Notes under the pieces: generated by a model
Told to the model about the DNA's origin: nothing
Seen by the model: the letters and a program-made list of their open reading frames with translations, nothing else
The model's database searches: none
Shown here: in pieces, positions 42,064-50,674 of the stretch
Layout of the letters: each line of letters opens with the position of its first letter
Position numbering within the stretch: position 1 is the first letter of the stretch
Translations under genes and position numbers: made by a program
Source of the DNA: Bacillota bacterium
Lineage (GTDB): Bacteria; Bacillota; Limnochordia; Limnochordales; ZCTH02-B6
Assembly: GCA_017656145.1 (NCBI GenBank)
Contig: JACDOI010000014.1
Span: 1 to 50,799, forward strand
Length of the DNA: 50,799 nucleotides
Direction: 5' to 3'

Positions 42064-42753
42064 TTGAAGGAACAGCTTGTGATCGCGATCGACGGCCCCG
42101 CGGGTGCGGGCAAGAGCACGGTCGCCCGGCAGGTGGCCGAGCGGCTTGGGTACATGTACGTGGACACGGGGGCCATGTACCGGGCTATGGCGCTGGCGAT
42201 GCTCAGGGCCCGGGTGCCGCTGGAGGATCCGGCGGCGGTGGAGCGATGCGCCGCCGAGGTGCCATTTGAGGTAGACGTTTCCTCGGGAATTACCCGCGTG
42301 TTTTTGCAGGGAGAAGATGTCACCGGGCAAATCCGGACACCGGAAGTGTCCCGGATCGTGTCGGCCGTGGCGGCAGTCCCGGGAGTGCGGCGCCGGCTGG
42401 TGAAGCTGCAGCGACGACTGGCCGAGCGCGGGGGCATCGTCATGGACGGGCGCGACATCGGCACCGTAGTGCTTCCCGGCGCGGATGTCAAGATATTTCT
42501 GACCGCGTCGTTAGAAGAGCGGGCCCGGCGTCGCTGGCGCGAATGGTGGCAGGCGGGCCGGACCGACGACATGGAGGACGTCCGGCGGAGCCTAGAGGAG
42601 CGGGACCGGCTGGACTCGGCCCGGGATGAGTCGCCGCTGCGGGTGGCACCGGACGCGGTGGTTATCGATACGACCGGCGAGAGCATCGAACGGGTGGTGG
42701 CCAGAATTCTTCGCATCTGCCGAGGGAGGCTGGACCGGTGCTCTACCGAGTGA
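42064..42753 (+). CDS. cmk: cytidylate kinase
   Basis: Phosphorylates CMP and dCMP, 229 residues. P-loop GPAGAGKST lies at residues 11-19, then YMYVDTGAMYRA, VSRIVSAVAAVPGVR, GIVMDGRDIGTVVLPGADVKIFLTASLEERARRRWRE and RDRLDSARDESPLRVAPDAVVID. TTG 42064 is chosen because AGGGGAAG lies 7 nt upstream. In many Bacillota the gene aroA lies between tyrA and cmk; it is absent here. Confidence 0.95.
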   Translation: MKEQLVIAIDGPAGAGKSTVARQVAERLGYMYVDTGAMYRAMALAMLRARVPLEDPAAVERCAAEVPFEVDVSSGITRVFLQGEDVTGQIRTPEVSRIVSAVAAVPGVRRRLVKLQRRLAERGGIVMDGRDIGTVVLPGADVKIFLTASLEERARRRWREWWQAGRTDDMEDVRRSLEERDRLDSARDESPLRVAPDAVVIDTTGESIERVVARILRICRGRLDRCSTE

Positions 42754-43412
42754 GCAGGCAGCTTTTGCGGGCCATCATCCCGCTGTATTTCGGCTGGAAA
42801 TGCGAGGGGCTTCACCACCTCCCGAACATGGGTCCCGCGATTGTTGTGAGCAATCATGTGAGCTACCTGGATCCGATTCTGATCGGAGCCGCCTTGCCTC
42901 GTCCCGTCCATTTCATGGCCAAGGAAGAGTTGTTCCGCTATCCGGTTTTGCGCTGGCTTTTGCCGAAGGTGCATGCGTTTCCCGTGCGCCGGGGACGCCC
43001 CGATCGCCAGGCGATTCGCCGCGCCCTTGACATTCTGGAGTCCGGCCAGGTGGTGGGGATTTTCCCCGAGGGCACTCGCAGCGCCTCGGGCGAACTGCAG
43101 GACGTGCACGGGGGAGCTGCCATGCTGGCGCTGAAGTCGGGCGCGTCAGTCGTCCCCATGGTGTTGGTCGGCGTCGAAAGCGCGCTGGCGGGCGGCCGGA
43201 AAATTCCCCGGCGGGCGCCCATCGTCGTGCGCATCGGGCCTCCCTTTAAGCTTTTGCCATCCGGACAGTGGGACCGGGAGGAGCTTTCCCGGGCTTCTCA
43301 GGCGATTCGCACCGCCCTGAAGAACCTTCTGCCGACGTCCCGGGCGGGGAAGGAGACTAATAAGGGGTTTTGGGGGCGGAAAACCTATTCTTCCGAAGGC
43401 AAAAAGGCATAA
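42738..43412 (+). CDS. plsC: 1-acyl-sn-glycerol-3-phosphate acyltransferase (PlsC family)
   Basis: A phospholipid-synthesis acyltransferase, 224 residues, associated with the membrane by its hydrophobic N-terminus. The catalytic NHxxxxD motif is SNHVSYLD (His40, Asp45), and the acceptor-binding FPEGTRS lies near residue 110. GTG at 42738 overlaps cmk by 16 bp, with GGGAGG upstream. The last 25 residues are basic and not conserved. The common cmk-plsC-ispH-rpsA arrangement is kept except that ispH is missing. Confidence 0.93.
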   Translation: MLYRVSRQLLRAIIPLYFGWKCEGLHHLPNMGPAIVVSNHVSYLDPILIGAALPRPVHFMAKEELFRYPVLRWLLPKVHAFPVRRGRPDRQAIRRALDILESGQVVGIFPEGTRSASGELQDVHGGAAMLALKSGASVVPMVLVGVESALAGGRKIPRRAPIVVRIGPPFKLLPSGQWDREELSRASQAIRTALKNLLPTSRAGKETNKGFWGRKTYSSEGKKA

Positions 43413-43538
43413 GATCGCGGACAAGACGGGCAAACGGGCCCAACTTTCAGCAGGGATCCGATCACGGCGGCTCGAAGTACCTGGAATGTTTCAGTCTGTT
43501 TGGCCGATGTGGGCTGCGGGCAGGGGGATGGAAAGACA

Positions 43539-44798
43539 ATGAACAGTTATCAAGAAGATATGGAACGCATGGAAGGGGCGCAGGCGCCGGACAGCGGCGC
43601 GGCGGAGCCGGGGGTTGAGGACGCGGTCAGCGAGCAGTATGACGAAACGCTGAAACCTCTCACCCCCGGACAAATTGTCGAGGGGCGGGTAGTCCACGTC
43701 GGTCAGGACGAAGTCCTGGTGGACGTCGGGTATAAGTCCGAAGGGCGCATTCCCATCAATCACTTGGGATTGCGTCCTGGTCAGACCCCGGATGATGTGG
43801 TGGCGGTCGATGACCGCATCGCCGTTGAAGTGTTGCGGGTCGACGAGGGCGAGGGTACCGTCGTATTGTCCCGGAAGAAGGCCGAGGAGCGTCGCGCCTG
43901 GCAAGAGCTGACCGCCAAGTACGAGGCGGGGGAACCGGTGGAGGCGGAAGTCACCGCCCGGGTGAAGGGTGGCCTTCTGGTCGATTTGGGCGTGCGGGCG
44001 TTCGTGCCGGCTTCCCATGTGGACCGGGCGTTCGTCGATGATCTGGAGCAGTACATCGGGCAGCGGTTGCGCTTTCGGATTATCGAATTGGATCGGCAGC
44101 GCCGCAACGTGGTGTTGTCCCGCAAGGAGCTTTTGGAGGAGGAACTGGCCCGGGCAAAGGAGGAGGCGTTCAACCGTTTACAGGAGGGCCAGGTGGTCCG
44201 GGGAGTAGTGCGGCGGCTGACCGACTTCGGCGCCTTCGTCGACATCGGCGGAGGGGTCGAAGGCTTGCTGCACGTGTCGGAGATCGCTTGGAGCCGCGTG
44301 CGGCGTCCCCATGACGTGCTGCAAGAGGGCCAGGAGATCGATGTCAAGATTCTCGGCATCGATCGGGAGAGGGAGCGCATCTCCTTGAGCCTCAAGGAAA
44401 CGATGCCCGATCCGTGGACCACAGTGACCCAGCGGTACTCAGTGGGCCAAGTCGTGGAAGGCGAGGTCACCCGGGTAGTCGACTTCGGTGCCTTCGTGAA
44501 GCTGGAGGACGGCATTGAGGGATTGGTTCACATTTCACAACTGGCCGACCGGCGGGTAGAGAATCCGAGCGAGGTCGTACAGCCGGGCCAAAAGGTGAAG
44601 GTGAAGATCGTCAACCTCGATCCGGATGCCCGCCGCATCGGGCTAAGCATCCGCGCGGCGTTGCCCAAGGAATCGAAACCGAGGGAAACGGACCGGCTTT
44701 CCTACAGCGATCCCGGCCCCGAAGGCGTGACCATCGGCGACATGGTGGAGAACCTCGGGGAATTGCTGGAGGAGGCGGAACGGCGCGGCGGGGAATGA
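43539..44798 (+). CDS. rpsA: 30S ribosomal protein S1 (four S1 domains)
   Basis: A 419-residue S1-type RNA-binding protein. Four OB-fold S1 repeats begin near residues 37 (PGQIVEGRVVHVGQDEVLVDVGYKSEG), 131 (EPVEAEVTARVKGGLLVDLGVRAFVP), 216 (EGQVVRGVVRRLTDFGAFVDIGGGVEGLLHVSEI) and 302 (GQVVEGEVTRVVDFGAFVKLEDGIEGLVHISQL). An acidic unstructured N-terminus precedes them. Gram-positive S1 proteins usually have four domains rather than six. ATG 43539 has GGGGGATGGAAAG upstream. The 126 bp after plsC show no gene. Confidence 0.94.
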   Translation: MNSYQEDMERMEGAQAPDSGAAEPGVEDAVSEQYDETLKPLTPGQIVEGRVVHVGQDEVLVDVGYKSEGRIPINHLGLRPGQTPDDVVAVDDRIAVEVLRVDEGEGTVVLSRKKAEERRAWQELTAKYEAGEPVEAEVTARVKGGLLVDLGVRAFVPASHVDRAFVDDLEQYIGQRLRFRIIELDRQRRNVVLSRKELLEEELARAKEEAFNRLQEGQVVRGVVRRLTDFGAFVDIGGGVEGLLHVSEIAWSRVRRPHDVLQEGQEIDVKILGIDRERERISLSLKETMPDPWTTVTQRYSVGQVVEGEVTRVVDFGAFVKLEDGIEGLVHISQLADRRVENPSEVVQPGQKVKVKIVNLDPDARRIGLSIRAALPKESKPRETDRLSYSDPGPEGVTIGDMVENLGELLEEAERRGGE

Positions 44799-44861
44799 TG
44801 CCGCGCGCTCTTAGCCTTCACCCGGTGGGCCGACGCTCACCGGATTGACCATCGAGCAGGA

Positions 44862-44884
44862 GGGGGCGGCTAGCCCCCGTTTCC
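44862..44884 (+). terminator. weak candidate terminator after rpsA
   Basis: GGGGGC (44862-44867) pairs with GCCCCC (44873-44878) over a 5-nt loop, followed by GTTTCC. A second small hairpin, CCGGTG/CACCGG, lies at 44822-44843. The T tract is poor. The remaining bases to 45011 show nothing else. Confidence 0.35.
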
Positions 44885-45011
44885 TCACACCACCGGACCT
44901 GGGGGCTCCGCATCCGGCGGTTCGCCGAAGCTGGCGAATTCCGGTTTCCAGGGCGGAAGAATAACCCAGAAGGGGCAGGGGCACGCTAGGCGGCGAAAGG
45001 AGAGACCGCCC

Positions 45012-45716
45012 GTGCCCTTAGGCATCATCGTGCTACTGCTCGTGGCCGCGCTGGTGTTTTTCGGCGCCGCGCAGCGGGTGCTGGACCGGATGCGGCTGAC
45101 GGACTCCCAGGCCCTCCTCATCCTCGGTCTCATCATCGCCGGCAGCTTCTTCGACGTCCCCGTAAGCCGCGGTCCCGGGGCCGTGACGGTCAACGTGGGC
45201 GGGGCGGTAGTCCCGGTTGCCGTGGCCATCTATCTGCTGGCCCGGGCGGAAACGGCATGGGAACGCATCAGGGCGAGCCTTGCCGCCTTGGCCACCGGGG
45301 CAGCCGTATGGGCCCTGGCCCAACTGACCGATTTCGGGCCCCACGGCGGCCGGTCGCCGTTGCTCGATCCGCTGTGGTTGTTTTCCCTGGTAGGCGGAGT
45401 CGTCGCCTACGCGCTCGGCCGTTCCCGGCGGGCTGCGTTCGTCGCTGGGACGCTGGGACTCATCGTGTTCCAGTTGCTGGAGTTTTGGATCGACGGGCCA
45501 GCCCCCGGCCGGGCCACGTCGGTGGCCATCGGTGGCGGCGGGTTTTTCGATGCGGTCGTGCTCGCCGGCGTCGTCTCGTCGGGCTTGGCGGAAGTGGTAG
45601 GCGAAGTGCGGGAGCGGGTGAGCGGGGGTCCCGCCTCTGAGCGGCCCAAGGCTCTCCAACAGTCCCTGGAAGGACCGGGCGATGAGCGCGAGGACGGGGG
45701 TGGGACCCATGCTTGA
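45012..45716 (+). CDS. DUF1614 family membrane protein
   Basis: A 234-residue membrane protein of unknown function with about six hydrophobic segments. The N-terminus (PLGIIVLLLVAALVFFGAAQRVLDRMRLTDSQALLILG) fits the DUF1614 family, found in Bacillota spore formers. A glycine-rich segment AIGGGGFFDAVVLAGVVSSGLAEVV precedes a hydrophilic tail. GTG at 45012 follows AAAGGAGAG. The 3' end overlaps the spoIIP start by 35 bp, so the two are likely co-expressed. A sporulation role is suggested only by location. Confidence 0.85.
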   Translation: MPLGIIVLLLVAALVFFGAAQRVLDRMRLTDSQALLILGLIIAGSFFDVPVSRGPGAVTVNVGGAVVPVAVAIYLLARAETAWERIRASLAALATGAAVWALAQLTDFGPHGGRSPLLDPLWLFSLVGGVVAYALGRSRRAAFVAGTLGLIVFQLLEFWIDGPAPGRATSVAIGGGGFFDAVVLAGVVSSGLAEVVGEVRERVSGGPASERPKALQQSLEGPGDEREDGGGTHA

Positions 45717-46905
45717 TGCCCGATCGATGGGACGCTTGCTCGCCTGGGCATGGCTTGTGGTGCTCGCGTGGGCGCCTCCTGCCGCGGGCGGGACGGAACC
45801 TCCGGGCCTGGAACCCGCTGGCCACAACAGCCGCGACGGATACTTCACATGGATCGACCAGGACGGGCGGACCATTACCCGCACTGGCATCGCGCCCGCG
45901 CCGGGCGATACGTATATCACCGAAGACAATCGCCTGTTCGAAGCGGTCGATGTTGAGGACGACGGCACCGTTTGGGCCGAGTTCGTGGAAGAGGTGGAAC
46001 TGCCTCAAACGACGGCGGTTGTTCCGGAAAGCGGGTGGAACGGCCTCGCGGCCGTGTTGGGTGCTTTTGGATACGGCCGCACCGGGGCGGCTGCGCCGGT
46101 CCGGGACGGCGATGGGAACCGGGGACGCATCGGCATCTACCACAGCCACAATGCCGAGTCCTACATTCCCGATTCCGGAGATGAGTTTGAGGAGCCCGAC
46201 GGGGCCATTCTCGACGTGGGGCGGGCGCTCGCAGAGGCCCTTGAGGAACAAGGCTACGAGGTCATCTGGTCCGACAACAATCACCTTCCCCACGACGGCG
46301 GCGCGTACCAGCGCTCCCGTGCGACCGTCCGGCAACTGATTGAGCAGGGTGCGGTGGCGCTGATCGACGTGCACCGGGACGCGATTCCCGCTGAAGAGTA
46401 CCGGACCGAGGTGAACGGGCAGAACATGACCAAGGTCCGCCTTGTGGTTGGCCGGCAAAACCCAAACCGCGAGGCCAATTTGGAGCTGGCGAAACGGATC
46501 AAGGCCATCGGGGACGAGCAGTACCCCGGACTGATCAAAGGGATCTTCAATGCCCGGGGCAACTACAACCAGGACATCGGGCCCCGGACAATCCTGATGG
46601 AGTTCGGCACGCACGAAACGAGTCTAGAAGAGGCCGTCCGGGCAAGCCAGCTTGTGGCTGAGATCTACCCCGCGGCCGCGGGGCTGGCGCCGGGAACCGG
46701 AAGGACCGCGGGGCGCCAAATCGGCGGCAGCGCGGCCCGAACGGCCGTGTGGGTAGTTGTCATCGCGGCCGCCGCTGTGTTCGGATACTTGTGGATCAAC
46801 GAGGGCACCCCTCAGGCGGCATGGGCGAGGCTGCGGCGATTCTTCCGGCGGGAATCCGGCGCTTTAGGACCGGTTCGCGACGGGAACCGGTCCGATGAGG
46901 GCTGA
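45682..46905 (+). CDS. spoIIP: stage II sporulation protein P, peptidoglycan hydrolase, with C-terminal membrane anchor
   Basis: Part of the SpoIID-SpoIIM-SpoIIP machine that degrades septal peptidoglycan for engulfment. The product has 407 residues. The SpoIIP catalytic domain shows IGIYHSHNAESYIP near residue 153 with the zinc histidines, LDVGRALAEALEEQGYEVIWS, ALIDVHRDAIP, and RTILMEFGTHETSLEEA with the catalytic glutamate. The N-terminus has a signal-like hydrophobic stretch (GRLLAWAWLVVLAWAPP). A second segment near residues 352-372 (AVWVVVIAAAAVFGYLWI) plus a basic tail suggests C-terminal anchoring. ATG 45682 has GGAAGGA upstream; ATG 45709 is nearly as good. Confidence 0.92.
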   Translation: MSARTGVGPMLDARSMGRLLAWAWLVVLAWAPPAAGGTEPPGLEPAGHNSRDGYFTWIDQDGRTITRTGIAPAPGDTYITEDNRLFEAVDVEDDGTVWAEFVEEVELPQTTAVVPESGWNGLAAVLGAFGYGRTGAAAPVRDGDGNRGRIGIYHSHNAESYIPDSGDEFEEPDGAILDVGRALAEALEEQGYEVIWSDNNHLPHDGGAYQRSRATVRQLIEQGAVALIDVHRDAIPAEEYRTEVNGQNMTKVRLVVGRQNPNREANLELAKRIKAIGDEQYPGLIKGIFNARGNYNQDIGPRTILMEFGTHETSLEEAVRASQLVAEIYPAAAGLAPGTGRTAGRQIGGSAARTAVWVVVIAAAAVFGYLWINEGTPQAAWARLRRFFRRESGALGPVRDGNRSDEG

Positions 46906-46923
46906 AAGGAGCGACGCCGAGGC

Positions 46924-47868
46924 GTGGAGACCGTAACGCCCGTCGCGGTGGGCGCGATCATGGGCACTCTCGCCCGGCTCTTGCTGTTGCGCCGGGATTA
47001 CCGCCAATTTCCCAGCTATCCCCAAGGATATACGATTCACCTTTCCTTAGGGTTCATCGCGGCAGCTCTGGGGGCCATCGCGCCGCCCGCCATCATCCAA
47101 GGCGATCTGGCTGCCGCTTCGTTCCTGGCGCTGGCTGCCACGCAGTTCCGGGAAGTCCGTTCGGTGGAGCGGGAGACGCTCCGCAATGTGGAAAACACCG
47201 AGCTCGTTCCCAGGGGCACCGCGTACATCGAAGGCATCGCCCGGGTGTTTGAAGCCCGCAATTACTTGGCCATGTTGACCGGCCTGGCGGCGAGTATGGC
47301 TTCCACGGCCGTATCCGAGCAAGGCTTGTTGTGGTCCGCCGGTGCGGGCGCGGCCGCGGGGCTTTTGATCGGCATAGCCCTCTATCGCGCGATGGGCGGC
47401 CGGCGCGTCGGCGACATCGCGGTGGTGAAGCCGGCGGCCATCGAGTTTGACGGACCGCTGCTCACCGTGGCCGGCGTCACCATCATGAACGTAGGGCTGG
47501 ACTCGGCGCGCCGGCGATATATGGACGAGGGGCTGGCGGTCGTCATTGAGCCCAAGGACGCCAATGCCCGGGCGACGTTGGCCAACCTGGGCCAGCGGCA
47601 AGCGATTGCCCACGAGGTAGCGACGGTCTTGGGGATCAAGCTCGAAGTGGACGAGCGGGAATTTACGCCCATAGCCCGGCAAAATCCGGATACCGGCGAG
47701 GTGGTCATGGCCATCGTCCCGCTGCTGAACGACGAACGGGCCCTGGTCCGGGCGGTGGAGTACGTCCCGGTCCTCGAGGGTACCGTGCGCAAGCCCGTGC
47801 AGTCAGGCCTTTGGCCCCCGGACTTGGCGTCCCTAGAACGGGCTACTGGGCAGGTGTCCCGGCGATGA
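46924..47868 (+). CDS. YIEGIA domain-containing membrane protein
   Basis: A 314-residue protein of the YIEGIA family, named for the motif that is present here literally at residues 101-106. The N-terminal half has about five hydrophobic segments, and the C-terminal half, from about residue 165, is soluble. Members occur in spore-forming Bacillota near spoIIP and der, as here; the molecular function is unknown to me. GTG at 46924 follows AAAGGAG at rather long spacing. The next small gene overlaps it by ATGA, which fits a two-subunit complex. Confidence 0.9.
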   Translation: METVTPVAVGAIMGTLARLLLLRRDYRQFPSYPQGYTIHLSLGFIAAALGAIAPPAIIQGDLAAASFLALAATQFREVRSVERETLRNVENTELVPRGTAYIEGIARVFEARNYLAMLTGLAASMASTAVSEQGLLWSAGAGAAAGLLIGIALYRAMGGRRVGDIAVVKPAAIEFDGPLLTVAGVTIMNVGLDSARRRYMDEGLAVVIEPKDANARATLANLGQRQAIAHEVATVLGIKLEVDEREFTPIARQNPDTGEVVMAIVPLLNDERALVRAVEYVPVLEGTVRKPVQSGLWPPDLASLERATGQVSRR

Positions 47869-48053
47869 GCCCGGAAGGCAGCCGCATCCTGGCCGTGATC
47901 ACGACCCGAGAGGGCGTTGTCGGCGGCGGGGTGCCGGTGTTTCTCGTCGCCAGCGAAAAGGAGCGGGACCAGGTGTCTGTACTGCTTTCCCGCATCTTGC
48001 AGGCTGTCGTTCACGACCTGCAAAACGGCGTCTACGTCATCGTCCGCCACTGA
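47865..48053 (+). CDS. small capping subunit for the YIEGIA protein
   Basis: A 62-residue soluble protein (MSPEGSRILAVITTREG..., ending in HDLQNGVYVIVRH). It overlaps the YIEGIA gene by 4 bp (ATGA), and its size and position match the family annotated as capping complex subunit for YIEGIA. The function is not established. Codon use matches its neighbours. Confidence 0.85.
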   Translation: MSPEGSRILAVITTREGVVGGGVPVFLVASEKERDQVSVLLSRILQAVVHDLQNGVYVIVRH

Positions 48054-48139
48054 CATTCGAACCTTCGCCCGCCGGCGGCGTTCACACCTTGGGCCCCAGA
48101 AAGGAAGGCACTGGAGGTGGCCGGCCGGAGGTGCCGCGC

Positions 48140-48637
48140 GTGGCCAAAACAGGACCGGTGCGGGTCATTTACACCTGTTACGGGGGTACCCATTCCTCGC
48201 CGGTAGCCGCGGCCATTCATCTGGGGCACTTGCCGCGCCGGCGGATTCCCACCGCCGGGCAAATTATGGCCGTCCCCTTGTATGACAAGATAGACGGAAA
48301 ATCCCGCGGAGAGCTGTTTTTGGCCGGAAAAGACCGCCTGGGCAACGAAGTGTACGTCCTCGGGCGAGGCCGGGAAAGCGCCTCTACTGTCGCCCGGCTG
48401 ATCGAGGGCGGGCTAAAGTTGGCGGGGGCGGACGTATCATGGGTCTTAGCTGACACCTTGCCGTGCGTCAACGGTTTGATGCGGCTTGGAGGGTTTCTGA
48501 GTCGCAACGTGGGCTTGGTGACCGTCGGCAGGCCCGCGGTTTTGTTGGGCACGCGGCTGGCGTACCCGCGGCTGGTGCGCCTGGTTGAGGACGTGGAGCG
48601 CCGGATCCAGGCAGGCTTTGCCGGCCCGGTCATCTGA
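48140..48637 (+). CDS. DUF3189 family protein
   Basis: A 165-residue protein of unknown function found in spore-forming Bacillota. VRVIYTCYGGTHSSPVAAAIHLGHLP near the N-terminus is the family hallmark: a Cys-Tyr-Gly-Gly-Thr-His-Ser turn that resembles a phosphate- or metal-binding loop. RRIPTAGQIMAVPLYDK and GNEVYVLGRG follow. GTG 48140 is set by GGAGGTG 6 nt upstream, and the longer frame would start in non-conserved sequence. It lies between the YIEGIA pair and der, the usual place. Confidence 0.88.
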   Translation: MAKTGPVRVIYTCYGGTHSSPVAAAIHLGHLPRRRIPTAGQIMAVPLYDKIDGKSRGELFLAGKDRLGNEVYVLGRGRESASTVARLIEGGLKLAGADVSWVLADTLPCVNGLMRLGGFLSRNVGLVTVGRPAVLLGTRLAYPRLVRLVEDVERRIQAGFAGPVI

Positions 48638-48662
48638 TCGGCCACCCCGTGTCCCAGCTCGT

Positions 48663-48691
48663 TTGACTTGGTTGCCAGCGGGTGGTATAAC
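48663..48691 (+). promoter_or_regulatory. sigma-A-type promoter of der-plsY
   Basis: TTGACT (48663-48668) and TATAAC (48686-48691) are 17 nt apart. The start near 48698 leaves about 28 nt before GTG 48726. The promoter lies just past the DUF3189 stop. Confidence 0.75.
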
Positions 48692-48725
48692 GGAGGGCGG
48701 ATGTACGCTGCGAGGGGTCGATCCT

Positions 48726-50051
48726 GTGGAACGGTTGCCGGTCGTGGCCCTGGTCGGCCGGCCGAACGTAGGCAAGTCTGCCCTGTTTAACCGGTTGGTG
48801 GGCCAGCGCATCGCGATCGTCGACGACGTGCCCGGGGTGACCCGGGACCGCCTCTACGGCCGCTCCCAGTGGCGGGGGCGCTCCTTTACCCTTATCGACA
48901 CGGGCGGCATCGACCCGCAAGACCGCGAAGACCTGGCCGTTCAAAGCCGGAGGCAGGCAGAGATCGCGCTGGCCGAGGCGGACCTCGTCGTCCTGGTGGT
49001 GGACGGGCAAGCGGGCCTGCATCCCCTGGATGAAGAGGTGGCCCGGCTGTTGCGCCCGCAAGGGAAACCGGTTCTGGTGGCGGTCAATAAGGTGGACGAT
49101 CCCGGCTCGGGGGCGCCTTTGACATACGAGTTTTACCGGCTCGGGCTGGGCGATCCGGTGGCGGTTTCGGCCGCGCACGGGCGAAACACGGGCGAACTGT
49201 TGGAGCGGATCATCGCCCAGCTGCCCGATAGCTCGCCACCCGAGGGCGGGCTTGAACCGATTCGCGTGGCAGTCATCGGCCGGCCCAACGTCGGTAAGTC
49301 GTCGCTGGTCAACGCCCTTATCGGCGAACCCCGATCCATTGTCAGTCCGGTCCCGGGCACAACCCGGGACGTGGTGGACACGCGGATCGTGCGGGACGGG
49401 ACACCGTTCGTTCTGCTTGACACCGCGGGATTGCGGCGCCGATCGCGGATCACGTCGGATGTCGAGCGCTACAGCGTCACCCGGGCGGTGGCAGCCGTCG
49501 AGCGATGCGACGTCGCGGCAGTTGTCCTGGACGCAACCGCCGGCATCGCCGAGCAGGACAAGCGCATCGCGGGACTTGCCCACGAGGCCGGGAAAGGTGT
49601 CGTGCTGGTCGTCAACAAGTGGGACGCGGTCGAAAAGACCGCTGACACGATGGTCGCCCGCGAGCGGCTCATCCGGCGGGAGCTCGCCTTCGCTCACTAC
49701 GCACCTGTTGTGTTTGTGTCGGCCAAGACCGGCCAGCGGGTGAACCAGATACTGGAGTTGATCGAAATCGTGGCAAACAACGCGGCCCTTCGAGTGCCTA
49801 CCGGCAAGTTGAATGAAGTTCTCCAGGAAGCAATGGTGCTCAAGCCTCCGCCCGCCCGCAAAGGCGTGCAGCCCAAGATCTATTACGGGGTTCAGGCCGG
49901 GGTTAAACCGCCGGAGTTCATCTTCTTTTGCAGCCACCCTCGGCACTTGCATCATTCCTACTTGCGGTATGTGGAAAACCGGTTGCGGAGCGCCTTCGGA
50001 TTTACCGGCACGCCCGTCCGTTTCCGCCTGCGGGAGCGCCATCACCGATGA
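48726..50051 (+). CDS. der: ribosome biogenesis GTPase Der (EngA)
   Basis: An essential tandem GTPase in 50S subunit assembly, 441 residues. The first G domain has GRPNVGKS at 11-18 and DTGG and NKVD motifs. The second has GRPNVGKSS near 185, DTAGLRRRS and NKWD. The C-terminal KH-like domain (KIYYGVQAGVKPPEFIFFCSHP, YLRYVENRLRSAFGFTGTPVRF) is complete. GTG 48726 has GAGGGG 8 nt upstream and follows the promoter. Confidence 0.97.
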   Translation: MERLPVVALVGRPNVGKSALFNRLVGQRIAIVDDVPGVTRDRLYGRSQWRGRSFTLIDTGGIDPQDREDLAVQSRRQAEIALAEADLVVLVVDGQAGLHPLDEEVARLLRPQGKPVLVAVNKVDDPGSGAPLTYEFYRLGLGDPVAVSAAHGRNTGELLERIIAQLPDSSPPEGGLEPIRVAVIGRPNVGKSSLVNALIGEPRSIVSPVPGTTRDVVDTRIVRDGTPFVLLDTAGLRRRSRITSDVERYSVTRAVAAVERCDVAAVVLDATAGIAEQDKRIAGLAHEAGKGVVLVVNKWDAVEKTADTMVARERLIRRELAFAHYAPVVFVSAKTGQRVNQILELIEIVANNAALRVPTGKLNEVLQEAMVLKPPPARKGVQPKIYYGVQAGVKPPEFIFFCSHPRHLHHSYLRYVENRLRSAFGFTGTPVRFRLRERHHR

Positions 50052-50674
50052 CCGCGGGCGTTTTGCTGTTGTGGGCCGCCTGTTACGTGCTCGGGTCGAT
50101 CCCATTCGGGTTTTTGGCAGGCCGGGTCCTGGCCAACGTCGATATCCGAGCCCACGGCAGCGGCAACATCGGTGCCACCAACGTGTTGCGAACTCTCGGA
50201 AAAGGCCCCGCCGCTTTCGTGCTCGTCCTGGACGCGGCCAAAGGATGGGTGGGCGTGTGGGCGGCATCCTCTCTTGGCATGGGCGAAGGGCCCGTCGCCG
50301 GCGCCGCGGTGGCAGCGGTGGCCGGCCACAATTGGCCGGTGTTTCTCGGCTTTCGCGGTGGCCGGGGGATGGCGACAGGCCTTGGAGCGGTCATTGGCCT
50401 TTCGCCTTCGGCCGCGGTCCTGTTGGTACTCGTTTGGCTTGTGCTGGTGGTCCTCACCAGGTACGTATCCGTCGGTTCCATCGCCGCCTCGGCGCTTTTG
50501 CCCGCGAGCCTTGCTGTGCTCGGTGAACCAGCGGCGTATATCGTAGCCGGCGCCATCATCGGCTTATGGGGCGTCTGGCGTCACCGGCCCAACATCCGCC
50601 GGCTGTTGTCCGGCGTTGAACATCGGCTGGGCGAGCGGACTGGTTTGGGCCCGCCGTCCAGCCGTGCCGGGTGA
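50048..50674 (+). CDS. plsY: glycerol-3-phosphate acyltransferase PlsY
   Basis: A membrane acyltransferase that uses acyl-phosphate to make lysophosphatidic acid, 208 residues with about seven hydrophobic segments. The three family motifs are GSIPFGFLAGR with GSGNIGATN (residues 36-44), GHNWPVFLGFRGGRGMATGLG, and GLWGVWRHRPNIRRLLSGVEHRLG. The ATG overlaps the der stop (ATGA). The der-plsY pair is standard in Bacillota. The C-terminal tail ends just before a low-quality stretch, but the frame is complete. Confidence 0.96.
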   Translation: MTAGVLLLWAACYVLGSIPFGFLAGRVLANVDIRAHGSGNIGATNVLRTLGKGPAAFVLVLDAAKGWVGVWAASSLGMGEGPVAGAAVAAVAGHNWPVFLGFRGGRGMATGLGAVIGLSPSAAVLLVLVWLVLVVLTRYVSVGSIAASALLPASLAVLGEPAAYIVAGAIIGLWGVWRHRPNIRRLLSGVEHRLGERTGLGPPSSRAG

